Assembly: GCF_945915435.1 (NCBI RefSeq)
Contig: NZ_CAMEFG010000003.1
Span: 62,001-126,000, forward strand
DNA from: an uncultured Paracoccus sp.
GTDB taxonomy: Bacteria > Pseudomonadota > Alphaproteobacteria > Rhodobacterales > Rhodobacteraceae
DNA length: 64,000 nt
Direction of reading: 5' to 3'
The notes beneath the pieces are model-generated. The model saw only the letters and a program-made list of their open reading frames with translations, ran no database searches and was not told the origin of the DNA. The translations under genes and the position numbers were made by a program. Numbering within the stretch: position 1 is the first letter of the stretch; each line of letters begins with the position of its first letter. Shown piece after piece: positions 1 to 8,521 of this stretch.

Positions 1-1615
1 CCATCATCCGGGCGGCGTTTTCGATCAGCACCGGGCTCGTGCCTTCGGCCAGCAGGCGGATGCCTTCGTTGATATAGGGGATGATGCAGCGGTTGGCGTA
101 GAAGAAGCGCGCGTCGTTGACCACGATGGGCGTCTTGCGGATCTGGCGCACGAAGTCCAGCGCCTTGGCCACCGCGCGCGGGCCGGTCTGTGCGCCCCTG
201 ATGATCTCGACCAGGGCCATCTTGTCCACGGGGCTGAAGAAGTGGATGCCGATGAACTGATCGGGCCGGGCGCTGGCGTGGGCCAGTTCGCCGATGGGCA
301 GGGTCGAGGTATTGGTGGCGAAGATCGCGTCCTGCGGGATCACGGCTTCGGCGCGTTTCGTGACCTCGGCCTTGACGGCGGGGTCTTCGAACACCGCCTC
401 GACGATCAGGTCGCAGCCGTCCAGCGCGGCGTAATCGGTGGTCGGGGTGATGCGGGCCAGCACTTCGGCCTTCTTCTCCTCGGTCGATTTGCGGCGGCTG
501 ATGGCCTTGTCCAGCAGACCCGCGGAATGGGCCTTGCCGCGATCCGCCGATTCCTGCGTCGAGTCGATCAGCACCACTTGGATGCCCGCGAGGGCGCTGA
601 CATGGGCGATGCCCGCGCCCATCATCCCTGCACCCAGAACGCCCAGCTTTTTCACGGTCTGGTCGGGGGCGTCGGGGCGGTTCGCGCCTTTCTCCAGCGC
701 CTCCTTGTTGATGAACAGGCTGCGGATCATCGCCGTGCTGGAGGGGTTCATCAGGACGTTGGTGAACCAGCGCGCCTCGATCCGCAGGGCGGTGTCGAAA
801 TCGACCAGCGCGCCTTCGTAGACCGCGCTCAGCAGCGCCTTGGCGGCGGGATAGACGCCAAGGGTCTTGCCATGCACCATCGCGCTGGCGCCGACGAAGG
901 TCATGAAGCCCGCCGGATGATATGGCGCGCCGCCGGGCATCCTGTAGCCCTTGGCGTCCCAAGGCTTGACCAGGTCGGTATCGCTGGCGGCCAGCACCCA
1001 TTCGCGCGCGGCGGCCAGCGGGTCGGCGGCGATCTCATCGACCAGCCCCGCCGATCTGGCCTTGGCGGGGTCGTTCAGCTTGCCCTCCAGCAGCAGCGGT
1101 GCCGCCCCCATCGCACCCAGCTTGCGCACCAGTCGCGTCGTGCCGCCGCCGCCGGGGAAGATGCCGACCATGATCTCGGGCAGGCCGATCCGGGCCTTGG
1201 GGTTGTCGGTGGCAAAGATGCGATGCGTGGCCAGCGGCAGTTCCAGCCCGATGCCAAGCGCGGTGCCGGGCAGGGCCGAGGCGATGGGCTTGCCCCCCTT
1301 CTTCGTCTTGCGGTCCATGCCCGCCAGTTCGATCTTGCGCAGCAGGTGGTGCAGGCCCATCACGCCGTCGAAGACCGCCTGCGCGCCGCCCTGTTTCATC
1401 CCGGCGATGACGTTGAGGTCCATCCCCCCGGCGAAGTCCTTCTTGCCGCTGGTGATGACGATGCCCTTGACCGAGGCATCCGCCAGCGCCTGGTCGATCA
1501 GCGCGTCCAGTTCCGCCGCGCCGTCCAGCGACAGCACGTTCATCGACTTGCCGGGCACGTCCCAGGTGATGATGGCGACGCCTTGGGCGTCGGTCTTCAT
1601 GGTGAAATCGGTCAT
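1..1615 (-). CDS. fadB: FadB/FadJ-type 3-hydroxyacyl-CoA dehydrogenase/enoyl-CoA hydratase (3' end outside window)
   Basis: Bifunctional beta-oxidation enzyme that hydrates trans-2-enoyl-CoA and oxidises L-3-hydroxyacyl-CoA with NAD+ in the cytoplasm. About 538 codons are visible; the C-terminus lies off the left edge. The first ~190 residues are a crotonase domain with ALGIGLELPLATH and PEIMVGIFPGGGG, which carry the two acidic residues of the hydratase site. A Rossmann domain starts near residue 320 with LGVLGAGMMGAGIAHVSA, followed by LIVEAVFED, NTSTLPI and IHFFSPVDKMALVEII with the catalytic His. The ATG follows the thiolase stop codon after 11 bp, so the two genes are very likely co-transcribed and form the alpha and beta parts of a trifunctional complex. 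The family is clear; chain-length preference cannot be read from sequence. Confidence 0.93.
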   Translation of the reverse strand, partial: MTDFTMKTDAQGVAIITWDVPGKSMNVLSLDGAAELDALIDQALADASVKGIVITSGKKDFAGGMDLNVIAGMKQGGAQAVFDGVMGLHHLLRKIELAGMDRKTKKGGKPIASALPGTALGIGLELPLATHRIFATDNPKARIGLPEIMVGIFPGGGGTTRLVRKLGAMGAAPLLLEGKLNDPAKARSAGLVDEIAADPLAAAREWVLAASDTDLVKPWDAKGYRMPGGAPYHPAGFMTFVGASAMVHGKTLGVYPAAKALLSAVYEGALVDFDTALRIEARWFTNVLMNPSSTAMIRSLFINKEALEKGANRPDAPDQTVKKLGVLGAGMMGAGIAHVSALAGIQVVLIDSTQESADRGKAHSAGLLDKAISRRKSTEEKKAEVLARITPTTDYAALDGCDLIVEAVFEDPAVKAEVTKRAEAVIPQDAIFATNTSTLPIGELAHASARPDQFIGIHFFSPVDKMALVEIIRGAQTGPRAVAKALDFVRQIRKTPIVVNDARFFYANRCIIPYINEGIRLLAEGTSPVLIENAARMM

Positions 1616-1626
1616 GGCTTTCCCTT

Positions 1627-2838
1627 TCACACGCGTTCGATGATGGTGGCCGCGCCCATGCCCGAGGCGACGCAAAGCGTGGCCAGGCCGGTCGTCAGGT
1701 CGCGCCGTTCAAGTTCGTCCAGCAGGGTGCCGATCAGGATCGCCCCGGTCGCGCCAAGCGGATGGCCAAGCGCCATTGCGCCGCCGTTGACGTTGACGAT
1801 ATCCGGCGAGACCTCGAAGGCCTGCATGAAGCGCAAGACGACACTGGCGAAGGCCTCGTTCACCTCGAACAGGTCGATGTCGGAAATCGACATGCCGCTG
1901 TCGCGCAGGATCTTTTCGGTGACGGGCACGGGACCTGTCAGCATGATGGTGGGATCGGTGCCGATCTTGGCGGTGGCGCGGATGCGGGCGCGGGGCGTCA
2001 GCCCATGGGCCTGACCAAAGGCCGCATTGCCGATCAGCACGGCGGCGGCGCCATCGACGATCCCCGAGGAATTGCCCGCATGGTGGATATGGTTAATCGC
2101 CGCCAGATGCGGGTATTTCAGCATGGCCACCTTGTCGAAACCGGGCATGACCTCGCCCATATCCTTGAAGCTGGGCTTCAGCTTGGCCAAGTCCTCGATG
2201 GTGGTGCCGGGGCGCATGTGTTCGTCGCGCTCCAGCATCACCAACCCGTTCTGGTCGCGCACCGGCACGATGGATTTCGCGAAACGTCCCTCGTCCCAGG
2301 CCCGCGCGGCGCGGCGTTGCGATTCGACGGCCAGCGCGTCGGCCTGATCGCGGGTAAAGCCGTATTCGGTGGCGATGATGTCCGCCGAAATCCCCTGCGG
2401 CACGAAGCAGGTCGGGAAGGTCAGGCTCGGGTCCACGGCGATGGCGGCGCCGTCGCTGCCCATTGCAACGCGGCTCATCATCTCGACCCCGCCCGCGATG
2501 TAACCCGCGCCCGCGCCGCCACGGACCTGGTTGGCGGCAAGGTTCACCGCCTCCATCCCGCTGGCGCAGAAACGGTTGATCGACAGGCCCGGAATCCGCT
2601 CGTCCAGGTCCGATGCCAGCACGGCGGACCGCGCAAGGCAGCCGCCTTGCTCCATCACCTGCGTGGCATTGCCCCAGATGACGTCCTCGACGGCATGGCC
2701 TTCCAGCCCGTTGCGGGCCTTGACGGCGTTGAGCAGCCGGGCCGACAGCGCGACCGAGCTGACCTCGTGCAGGCTGCCGTCGGGCCGTCCCTTGCCGCGC
2801 GGCGTGCGGGCGGCGTCATAGATGAATGCGTCTGTCAT
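1627..2838 (-). CDS. fadA: acetyl-CoA C-acetyltransferase (beta-ketothiolase)
   Basis: Thiolase of 403 residues, a normal family length, catalysing the last step of beta-oxidation: cleavage of 3-ketoacyl-CoA by CoA. The nucleophilic Cys is about residue 91 (INRFCASGMEAV), the His is in GGAMALGHPLGATGA (about 359) and the second Cys is in LCVASGMGAATI (about 389), so the active site is complete. The ATG chosen gives the family N-terminus MTDAFIYDAARTPRGKG and has GGAGGAAA just upstream. Longer readings of this frame enter the intergenic region and are not supported. It heads the transcript that continues into the FadB-type gene. A CGTAAAC element near 2887 upstream resembles the half-site found in front of the MerR gene at 5311. 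Confidence 0.95.
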   Translation of the reverse strand: MTDAFIYDAARTPRGKGRPDGSLHEVSSVALSARLLNAVKARNGLEGHAVEDVIWGNATQVMEQGGCLARSAVLASDLDERIPGLSINRFCASGMEAVNLAANQVRGGAGAGYIAGGVEMMSRVAMGSDGAAIAVDPSLTFPTCFVPQGISADIIATEYGFTRDQADALAVESQRRAARAWDEGRFAKSIVPVRDQNGLVMLERDEHMRPGTTIEDLAKLKPSFKDMGEVMPGFDKVAMLKYPHLAAINHIHHAGNSSGIVDGAAAVLIGNAAFGQAHGLTPRARIRATAKIGTDPTIMLTGPVPVTEKILRDSGMSISDIDLFEVNEAFASVVLRFMQAFEVSPDIVNVNGGAMALGHPLGATGAILIGTLLDELERRDLTTGLATLCVASGMGAATIIERV

Positions 2839-2886
2839 GTTTCCTCCTTGACGGCCGGGCCATGCGGGCGGTGGATTTCTGCATGG

Positions 2887-2897
2887 ACGTAAACCGT
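2887..2897 (-). promoter_or_regulatory. possible MerR (LiuR-like) half-site upstream of the thiolase
   Basis: ACGTAAACCGT lies about 50 bp upstream of the thiolase start. It shares CGTAAAC with the stronger palindrome at 5359-5374 in front of the MerR gene. An AT-richer tract with TATCTTAA follows it. This is a short match, so it is only suggestive. Confidence 0.3.
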
Positions 2898-2968
2898 ATC
2901 TTAACCCCTGCAAGATTACGATGACACCGCGGTACAGGCTGGGGAGCCGATGACCGCTGATGGAGAAA

Positions 2969-3015
2969 GCCCCGACCCACGCCTTGATGCCCAAGGGCCG
3001 CGCGCGGGTCGGGGC
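2969..3015 (-). terminator. terminator-like hairpin after the acyl-CoA dehydrogenase gene
   Basis: GCCCCGACCC and GGGTCGGGGC form a perfect 10-bp stem around a 27-nt loop. Read on the minus strand, downstream of the acyl-CoA dehydrogenase stop, the stem is followed by TTTCT. The large loop and short U-tract make it a moderate call. Read on the plus strand it is followed, after seven bases, by TTTTCTTC, so it could work in both directions. Confidence 0.5.
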
Positions 3016-3023
3016 CGCCTCGT

Positions 3024-3045
3024 TTTCTTCATCACCCAAATACCC
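3024..3045 (+). repeat. recurrent 22-bp intergenic motif, copy 1
   Basis: TTTCTTCATCA followed by CCCAAATACCC. The same 22-base string is found at 16915 and, with one change, at 19373. All three copies are intergenic and next to hairpins. Here it is followed at once by a small palindrome, CCGCC-GGA-GGCGG. Confidence 0.7.
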
Positions 3046-3122
3046 CCGCCGGAGGCGGTCCCGGACGTGCAACCCGGCGCGGCCTTTGCCAGGGGGGCGC
3101 GTATCGGGCGATAGGCATGGGC

Positions 3123-4901
3123 CTAGAACCGCTCGGGCGGCAGCGCCATGACGGGTGCGGCGCCGGACCGGATGCGGGCCAGGTGGACCGCCGTCGCGGG
3201 CAGTTGCCGCGCCATGTAATAGCGCCCGGTGTGCAGCTTGGTTTCCAGAAACGCGCGGTCGCCCTCGCCTGCATCCAGCGCGGCCTGCGCGGCGACGGCC
3301 ATGCGCGCCCACATCAGCCCAAGCACGACATGGCCGGACAGGTGCATGAAGTCGTAGGATCCCGACAATGCCTCGTCCGGGTTCTTCAGCCCCTTTTCCA
3401 TGAAGAAGGTCGCCGCCGCCTGCATGTCCTTGGATGCCGCCTTCAGCGGGTCGAGGAAATCGGCCTTCAGCGCCGCGTTGCCCTCATGTTCCTTGATGAA
3501 GGAAATCAGGTCGCGGAAGAAGGCCATGACATGCTTGCCGCCGTCCGCCGCCAGCTTGCGGCCCACCAGGTCCAGCGCCTGCACGCCGTTGGCGCCCTCG
3601 TAGATCGAGGTGATGCGGGCGTCGCGCACGAATTGCGACATGCCCTGTTCCTCGATATAGCCGTGGCCGCCATAGACCTGCTGCGCCAGCACGGTCGCGT
3701 CGAAACCCTTGTCGGTCAGGAACCCCTTGATGATCGGCGTCATCAGCGACACCAGCCCGTCGGCATCCGCATCGCCCGTGCGGGTGTGGCGGTCGATCAG
3801 GTGGCCGGCCCACATGACCAGCGCGCGCGCGCCTTCGACAAAGGATTTCTGCTCCATCAGGCTGCGGCGGATGTCGGGGTGGACGATCAGCGGATCCGCC
3901 GGGCCTGCCTGGTTCTGCGCACCTGTCGGCGCGCGGCCTTGCAGGCGCTCGCGGGCATAGCCCACCGCGTTCTGATAGGCGCCCGAGGCGATGGCGTAGC
4001 CTTGCAGGCCGACGCCGACGCGGGCCTCGTTCATCATGGTGAACATGGCGCGCATGCCCTTGTGCAGCTCGCCCAGCAGCCAGCCCTTGGCGCCGTCATA
4101 GTTCATGACGCAGGTGGCATTGCCGTGAATGCCCATCTTTTCCTCCAGCGCGCCGACCGAGACCGCGTTGTGTTCCCCGATCCTGCCGTCCTCGCCGACC
4201 AGGAACTTGGGCACGATGAACAGGCTGATGCCCTTCGTGCCCTCGCCCCCGCCCGGCGCCTTGGCCAGCACCAGGTGGATGACGTTTTCCGCCATATCGT
4301 GATCGCCCGCGGAAATGAAGATCTTCTGCCCGGTGATCAGATAGCTGCCGTCCTCCTGCGGCTCGGCCTTGGTGCGCAGAAGGCCGAGGTCGGTCCCCGC
4401 ATGGGGTTCCGTCAGGTTCATCGTGCCGGTCCATTCGCAACTGGCAAGGCGCGGCAGATACATCTCCTTCTGCGCCTGCGTGCCGTGGCTGTGGATGGCG
4501 GAATAGGCGCCGTGGGTCAGGCCCTGATACATGTTGAAGGCCATGTTGGCGGCCACGAACATCTCGCCCGCTGCAAGGCTGACGACATAGGGCATGCCCT
4601 GCCCGCCATATTCGGGGTCGCAATCCAGCGCGGGCCAGCCGCCTTCGCGGATCAGGCCGAACGCCTCCTTGAAGCCGTCGGGCGTGCGCACGATGCCGTT
4701 TTCCAGGCGGCAGCCCTGCCGGTCGCCGGTGGCGTTCAGCGGCGCCAGCACGTCGCTGGCCAGCTTGCCCGCGGCGTCCAGGATGGCGGCGGTGAAGTCG
4801 CGGTCCAGCTCGTCATGCCCCGGCAGGCCGGATTCGGACAGCTTCAGCACATCGTGCAGGACGAATTGCAGGTCGCTGATGGGTGGTGCGTATTGGTTCA
4901 T
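3123..4901 (-). CDS. acyl-CoA dehydrogenase (FadE-like, ~590 residues)
   Basis: FAD-dependent enzyme that introduces the 2,3 double bond into acyl-CoA, the first step of beta-oxidation. At 592 residues it belongs to the long subgroup with an extra C-terminal helical domain, not the ~380-residue short form. Family signatures in order are [37 protein letters not shown] (FAD/substrate loop), [33 protein letters not shown], and [20 protein letters not shown] followed by [16 protein letters not shown] with the usual catalytic-base glutamate. Its start overlaps the stop of the upstream MerR gene by 4 bp, so both are on one transcript. The electron acceptor is presumably ETF, but no ETF gene is present here. 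Confidence 0.93.
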   Translation of the reverse strand: MNQYAPPISDLQFVLHDVLKLSESGLPGHDELDRDFTAAILDAAGKLASDVLAPLNATGDRQGCRLENGIVRTPDGFKEAFGLIREGGWPALDCDPEYGGQGMPYVVSLAAGEMFVAANMAFNMYQGLTHGAYSAIHSHGTQAQKEMYLPRLASCEWTGTMNLTEPHAGTDLGLLRTKAEPQEDGSYLITGQKIFISAGDHDMAENVIHLVLAKAPGGGEGTKGISLFIVPKFLVGEDGRIGEHNAVSVGALEEKMGIHGNATCVMNYDGAKGWLLGELHKGMRAMFTMMNEARVGVGLQGYAIASGAYQNAVGYARERLQGRAPTGAQNQAGPADPLIVHPDIRRSLMEQKSFVEGARALVMWAGHLIDRHTRTGDADADGLVSLMTPIIKGFLTDKGFDATVLAQQVYGGHGYIEEQGMSQFVRDARITSIYEGANGVQALDLVGRKLAADGGKHVMAFFRDLISFIKEHEGNAALKADFLDPLKAASKDMQAAATFFMEKGLKNPDEALSGSYDFMHLSGHVVLGLMWARMAVAAQAALDAGEGDRAFLETKLHTGRYYMARQLPATAVHLARIRSGAAPVMALPPERF

Positions 4902-5311
4902 CGGTCCTCCGGTTTCGAGGCGGCCTCGGCCTTCAGCTTGCGCAGCGAGGCCTCGCCTTCCCCGATCTGCTGGTTCAGTTCGGCGATCGCCTGTCCCAGT
5001 TCGGCATATTGCTGGCGCATGTCGACCAGGCGTTCGCGCGCGGTGGCCAGCGCCGTCTCGGTCTGCGTGATGTTGCGCTCGGCGGGGTTGTAGAGTTCCA
5101 GTATCTCGCGGATCTGTTCCAGCGAGAAACCGAAACGCTTGCCGCGCAGGATCAGTTTCAGCCGGGCGCGGTCGGCCTTGCTGTAAAGCCGCTTCTGGCC
5201 GTGCCGGACGGGCGCCAGCAGGTCGCCGGATTCGTAGAAGCGCAGCGCCCGCGGCGTGACGCCGAAGGCTTCGCTCATCTGTCTTATGGTCATCACGTCG
5301 TCGTCCGGCAT
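4898..5311 (-). CDS. MerR family regulator (LiuR-like), first of a pair
   Basis: Protein of 137 residues with an N-terminal winged helix ([22 protein letters not shown], then [32 protein letters not shown]) and a C-terminal coiled-coil helix for dimerisation. It has no cysteines in a metal-binding arrangement, so it is not a metal or redox MerR. Co-transcription with an acyl-CoA dehydrogenase fits the LiuR group, MerR proteins that control branched-chain amino-acid and fatty-acid degradation. A 16-bp palindrome, TTTACG-CGAA-CGTAAA, sits 48 bp upstream and probably mediates autoregulation. The effector is likely an acyl-CoA, by family analogy only. Confidence 0.88.
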   Translation of the reverse strand: MPDDDVMTIRQMSEAFGVTPRALRFYESGDLLAPVRHGQKRLYSKADRARLKLILRGKRFGFSLEQIREILELYNPAERNITQTETALATARERLVDMRQQYAELGQAIAELNQQIGEGEASLRKLKAEAASKPEDR

Positions 5312-5358
5312 TGCGCCTCCCCTCCGGCTGACTGCGAACGGTCCGAGGATAGGCAGGC

Positions 5359-5380
5359 TTTACGCGAACGTAAACGTAAA
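5359..5380 (-). promoter_or_regulatory. palindromic operator for a MerR/LiuR-type regulator
   Basis: TTTACG-CGAA-CGTAAA is an inverted repeat with 6-bp arms, followed directly by a third CGTAAA. It lies in the 76-bp gap between the two MerR genes, upstream of the one that heads the acyl-CoA dehydrogenase transcript. TTTACG/CGTAAA arms are the kind of site described for LiuR-type MerR proteins. No footprint evidence exists here. Confidence 0.6.
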
Positions 5381-5387
5381 CGTGGCG

Positions 5388-5801
5388 TCAGCTTTCGGGC
5401 GGTGACGCCGCGTCGCCGCCTTCCATCCCGCGCAGGATCTGGCGGGTTTCGTCGCGCAGATGGCGCAATTCATCCATCGCTGCCTGCAAATCGGCCAGTT
5501 GCGCCGAGAGCGTTTCATACTGGCGGTCCGCCAGTTCGATCCAGGTGCGATATTGCTCGCGCGTGCCCTTCTGTTCGTAAAGCAGCAGCCATTGGCGGAT
5601 GTCTTCCAGCGAAAAGCCGAAGCGCCTGCCGCGCAGGATCAGCTTCATCCGCGCGATCTCGCGCGGGCCATAGAAGCGCGCGCGGCCGACCTTCCGGGGG
5701 CTGAGCAATTCGATATATTCGTAATAGCGCAACGTGCGGGGCGTTACGTCGAAGCGGGCGCACATTTCCTTGAAATTTATGAAGCCGTCTTCAAGCATCA
5801 A
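5388..5801 (-). CDS. MerR family regulator, second of a pair
   Basis: A second 137-residue MerR protein, similar to its downstream neighbour through the DNA-binding domain (FDVTPRTLRYYEYIELLSP, MKLILRGRRFGFSLEDIRQWL) but different in its coiled-coil tail. It also lacks metal-binding cysteines. The shared RFGFSLEDIR-type helix suggests the pair arose by duplication. The gap to the next MerR gene is 76 bp and carries the operator palindrome, so this gene may be read into the acyl-CoA dehydrogenase transcript or be separately expressed. A start one codon later (5798) is also possible. Confidence 0.85.
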   Translation of the reverse strand: MMLEDGFINFKEMCARFDVTPRTLRYYEYIELLSPRKVGRARFYGPREIARMKLILRGRRFGFSLEDIRQWLLLYEQKGTREQYRTWIELADRQYETLSAQLADLQAAMDELRHLRDETRQILRGMEGGDAASPPES

Positions 5802-5858
5802 TCACAACTCATCCACGAATGGGATCACGCTAGACCACGGCCCGGCGAAACTCAACAT

Positions 5859-6007
5859 CCATGCCTGCGCGCGAAGCGACGACATCCATGCCGGCGCGCA
5901 AGGCGACGACCATGCCCGCAGGCGGAAAGGGGCGGAGATACCCGCGCCGAAGCAGCGACCATACCCGCGCCGGGACGGCGACCATACCCGCGCCGGGACG
6001 GCGACGG
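5859..6007. repeat. degenerate tandem repeat (about 23-26-bp units) upstream of a thioesterase gene
   Basis: About six imperfect units with core CCATRCCCGCGCCGRRRCGGCGA fill this gap. The last two, 5955-5977 and 5978-6000, are identical 23-bp copies. The unit contains CGCGCCGGGACGGCGAC, which can encode RAGTAT. The 24-bp array inside the downstream thioesterase gene (6506-6601) encodes RAGTAT from CGCGCGGGGACCGCGAC, so the two arrays look like one repeat family. The 278-bp gap holds no convincing gene. Confidence 0.75.
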
Positions 6008-6079
6008 GCCGTCACGCTTGCGGGCGGGGGCGGGGCTGGTTAACCCTGAAGGCGTCACGGTCAGCGGAAAAGTGAGACG

Positions 6080-6604
6080 ATGGTCCCCTCCGATAATGCG
6101 CGGCATCGCGCCAAACTCGCCCGCCAGTTCATCGAGGCGATCCCCCATGCCGCGGCCCTGGGCATGCGCATCGACGGGCTTGGCCCCGAGGGTGCGGTGA
6201 TCTCGATGCCCTGGGACGCGCGTTTCGTGGGCGATCCGCGGTCGGGGGTGATCCACGGGGGTGTCGTCTCGGCGCTGATGGACACCTGCGCCGGTGCGGC
6301 GGTGCTGGGACGCGAGGCGGGGATCGTCTCGACCGCGACGATCGACCTGCGCATCGACTACATGCGCGGCGCGGCGCGCGGGCAGCGGATCACGGCGCAT
6401 GCGACCTGCTACCATATGACGCGCTCAGTCGCCTTCGTGCGGGCATGGGCCTCGGACGAGGATAGCGAGAACCCCGTGGCCGTCGCCACCGGGGCCTTTA
6501 CCTACGAACGCGCGGGGGCGGCGACCAGCGAACGCGCGGGGACCGCGACCGACGAACGCGCGGGGACCGCGACCAACGAACGCGCGGGGACCGCGACGCC
6601 ATGA
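6080..6604 (+). CDS. PaaI-family hotdog thioesterase with a C-terminal 8-residue repeat tail
   Basis: Cytoplasmic acyl-CoA thioesterase of 174 residues. The hotdog domain spans about residues 15-142, with the helix motif SGVIHGGVVSALMDTCAGAA and the strand pair TIDLRIDYMRGA and ITAHATCYHMTRSVAFVRAWA. After the last strand (FTY, residue 142) the protein ends in four 8-residue repeats of the form ERAG(T/A)AT(S/D/N/P), encoded by a 24-bp minisatellite. Such a tail is not part of the PaaI fold, and most relatives would end near residue 142. The downstream thioesterase starts inside this gene's last four bases, so translation is probably coupled. Substrate unknown; aromatic or medium-chain acyl-CoA is typical of the family. 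Confidence 0.85.
   Translation: MVPSDNARHRAKLARQFIEAIPHAAALGMRIDGLGPEGAVISMPWDARFVGDPRSGVIHGGVVSALMDTCAGAAVLGREAGIVSTATIDLRIDYMRGAARGQRITAHATCYHMTRSVAFVRAWASDEDSENPVAVATGAFTYERAGAATSERAGTATDERAGTATNERAGTATP
6506..6601 (+). repeat. 24-bp coding minisatellite, four units
   Basis: Four consecutive 24-bp units code for ERAGAATS, ERAGTATD, ERAGTATN and ERAGTATP. Units two to four differ only in the last codon or two. The array runs to the stop codon of the thioesterase gene. The unit length is a multiple of three, so copy-number change would keep the frame and the coupled downstream start. Confidence 0.9.
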
Positions 6605-7122
6605 CCGCCCCCGAACCCGTCGAAAGCCTGCGCCGCCGCCGCGACGACGCCCTTGCCGCCATCGTGCAGGGCATCCCCTATGCCGCCTGGCTGGGTGTCG
6701 GCTTCGACCGGCGCGGGGACGAACTGACCGCCGTGCTGCGCTACGACCGCAAGCAGATCGGCAACCCGCTGCTGCCCGCGCTGCATGGCGGGGCCATCGC
6801 CGCCTTCCTGGAAATCGCCGCCGTGGTCCACCTGACATGGGCGCGAAGCTGGGACGGGATGGAGGCGGGGCGGATCATCCCCCGTGCGGGCGATCCCGAC
6901 AGCCTGCCGCGCCTGCCCAAGACCATCGACATCACCATCGACTACCTGCGCAGCGGGCTGGCCCGCGACGCCTATGCCCGCGCGCGGATCGTGCGTTCGG
7001 GCCGCCGCTACGCCAGCGTCCAGGTCGAGGCGTGGCAGGACAACCGCGACCGCCTTTTCGCACAGGCGACCTGCCATTTCCTGATGCCGCAGGATCAGCC
7101 CCCCTTACCCGGAGGCAAGTGA
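6601..7122 (+). CDS. PaaI-family hotdog thioesterase
   Basis: Second hotdog-fold protein, 173 residues, starting in an ATGA overlap with the first. The domain runs from about residue 25 to 165: IPYAAWLGVGFDRRGDELTAVLRY, then LLPALHGGAIAAFLEIAAVVHL (the central helix, with HGG as in PaaI), then KTIDITIDYLRSGLARDAYARARIVRSGRRYASVQVEAWQ. It differs from its neighbour by a longer segment after the helix. The tandem pair may act as partners on acyl-CoA substrates. A MATE exporter starts 2 bp after its stop codon, completing a three-gene operon. Confidence 0.85.
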   Translation: MTAPEPVESLRRRRDDALAAIVQGIPYAAWLGVGFDRRGDELTAVLRYDRKQIGNPLLPALHGGAIAAFLEIAAVVHLTWARSWDGMEAGRIIPRAGDPDSLPRLPKTIDITIDYLRSGLARDAYARARIVRSGRRYASVQVEAWQDNRDRLFAQATCHFLMPQDQPPLPGGK

Positions 7123-7123
7123 C

Positions 7124-8491
7124 TTGACCGCAGGCGGGGCCGAGGCCCGGACACCGCCCGATCAGGGCGCAAGGCCGGCGCTGACCGACCGGCGGGTGCT
7201 GGCGATCGCGCTGCCCATCGTGCTGTCGAACGCCACCATCCCGATCCTGGGGGCGGTCGATACCGGGGTGATCGGGCAGTTGGGCGATGCGGCGGCGCTT
7301 GGTGCGGTGGGGCTGGGGGCGGTGATCCTGACCTCGATCTACTGGGTCTTCGGGTTTCTGCGCATGGGCACCTCGGGGCTGGTGGCGCAGTCGCGCGGCG
7401 CGGGCGACGCGGTCGAGGAAGGCGCGCACCTGCTGCGCGCGCTGGTCATCGCGCTGGTGGCGGGGCTGGGGCTGGTCGCCTTGCAGGGACCGCTGGTGCA
7501 TCTGGCCTTTTCGCTGGCGCCCGCATCCCAGGGGGTCGAGGCGCTGGCCCGCGACTACCTGTCGATCCGCATCTGGGGCGCGCCCGCGACCATCGCGCTT
7601 TACGGCATCACCGGCTGGCTGATCGCGGTCGAGCGCACCCGTGCCGTCCTGATGCTGCAACTGGTCATCAACGGCACCAATATCGCGCTGGACCTGTGGT
7701 TCGTCCTTGGCCTTGGCTGGGGCGTCAAGGGCGTGGCGACGGCCACCCTGATCGCGGAAATGGGCGGCCTGGCTCTTGGCCTGTGGCTGGCGCGGGCGGC
7801 CCTTGGCGCGGCATGGCGGGGCACCGGCAGCGCGGCGGTGCTGTTCGCGCGCGACAAGCTGCGCCGCTTCATGGGGGTGAACGGGGACATCCTGGTGCGC
7901 TCGGTCCTGTTGCAGGGCAGTTTCACCAGCTTCATGTTCCTTGCGGCGGGGCAGGGCGACGTGACGTTGGCGGCCAACCAGGTGCTGATGCAATTTTTGT
8001 CCTTCACCTCTTACGGGCTGGACGGCTTCGCCTTTGCCGCCGAAACGCTGGTCGGGCAGGCGGTGGGCGCGCGCGACCGGGCGCGGCTGCGGCGCGCCGT
8101 CGCGCTGACCTGCAAATGGGGGGCGATCGGGGGGCTGGCGATCAGCCTGGCCTGGCTGCTGGCGGGACCGGCGATCATCGACCTGCTGACCCGCTCGCCC
8201 GAGATCCGGGCCGAGGCGCGGCTTTACCTGCCCTGGCTGATCCTTGCGCCCGCCATCGGCGTCGCCAGCTATATGCTGGACGGCATCTTCATCGGCGCGA
8301 CCCGCACGGGCGAGATGCGCAATGCGATGATCGTCTCGGTCGCGGTCTATGCGGGGCTGGTGGCCGTGCTGGCGCCCTTGATGGGCAACCACGGGCTATG
8401 GGCGGCGCTGACGGTGCTGAACCTGCTGCGCGCGCTGACGCTGGCGCGCTACTGGCCGCGCGTCCTGTCCGCCGCCGACGGGAATGGCTGA
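7124..8491 (+). CDS. MATE family efflux transporter
   Basis: Inner-membrane exporter of 455 residues with about 12 hydrophobic segments in two halves, typical of the DinF-like MATE branch. Landmarks are IALPIVLSNATIPILGAVDTGVIG in the first helix and SYGLDGFAFAAETLVGQAVG in the second half. These proteins use a Na+ or H+ gradient to export organic cations or metabolites; the substrate cannot be inferred. It starts with TTG, chosen because GGAGG lies 8 nt upstream and the frame follows two coupled thioesterase genes. Co-transcription with thioesterases hints at export of an acid released from CoA, but that is inference. Confidence 0.9.
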   Translation: MTAGGAEARTPPDQGARPALTDRRVLAIALPIVLSNATIPILGAVDTGVIGQLGDAAALGAVGLGAVILTSIYWVFGFLRMGTSGLVAQSRGAGDAVEEGAHLLRALVIALVAGLGLVALQGPLVHLAFSLAPASQGVEALARDYLSIRIWGAPATIALYGITGWLIAVERTRAVLMLQLVINGTNIALDLWFVLGLGWGVKGVATATLIAEMGGLALGLWLARAALGAAWRGTGSAAVLFARDKLRRFMGVNGDILVRSVLLQGSFTSFMFLAAGQGDVTLAANQVLMQFLSFTSYGLDGFAFAAETLVGQAVGARDRARLRRAVALTCKWGAIGGLAISLAWLLAGPAIIDLLTRSPEIRAEARLYLPWLILAPAIGVASYMLDGIFIGATRTGEMRNAMIVSVAVYAGLVAVLAPLMGNHGLWAALTVLNLLRALTLARYWPRVLSAADGNG

Positions 8492-8521
8492 CGCGCCCCG
8501 GAAAGGGACGCGCCGAAGCGG

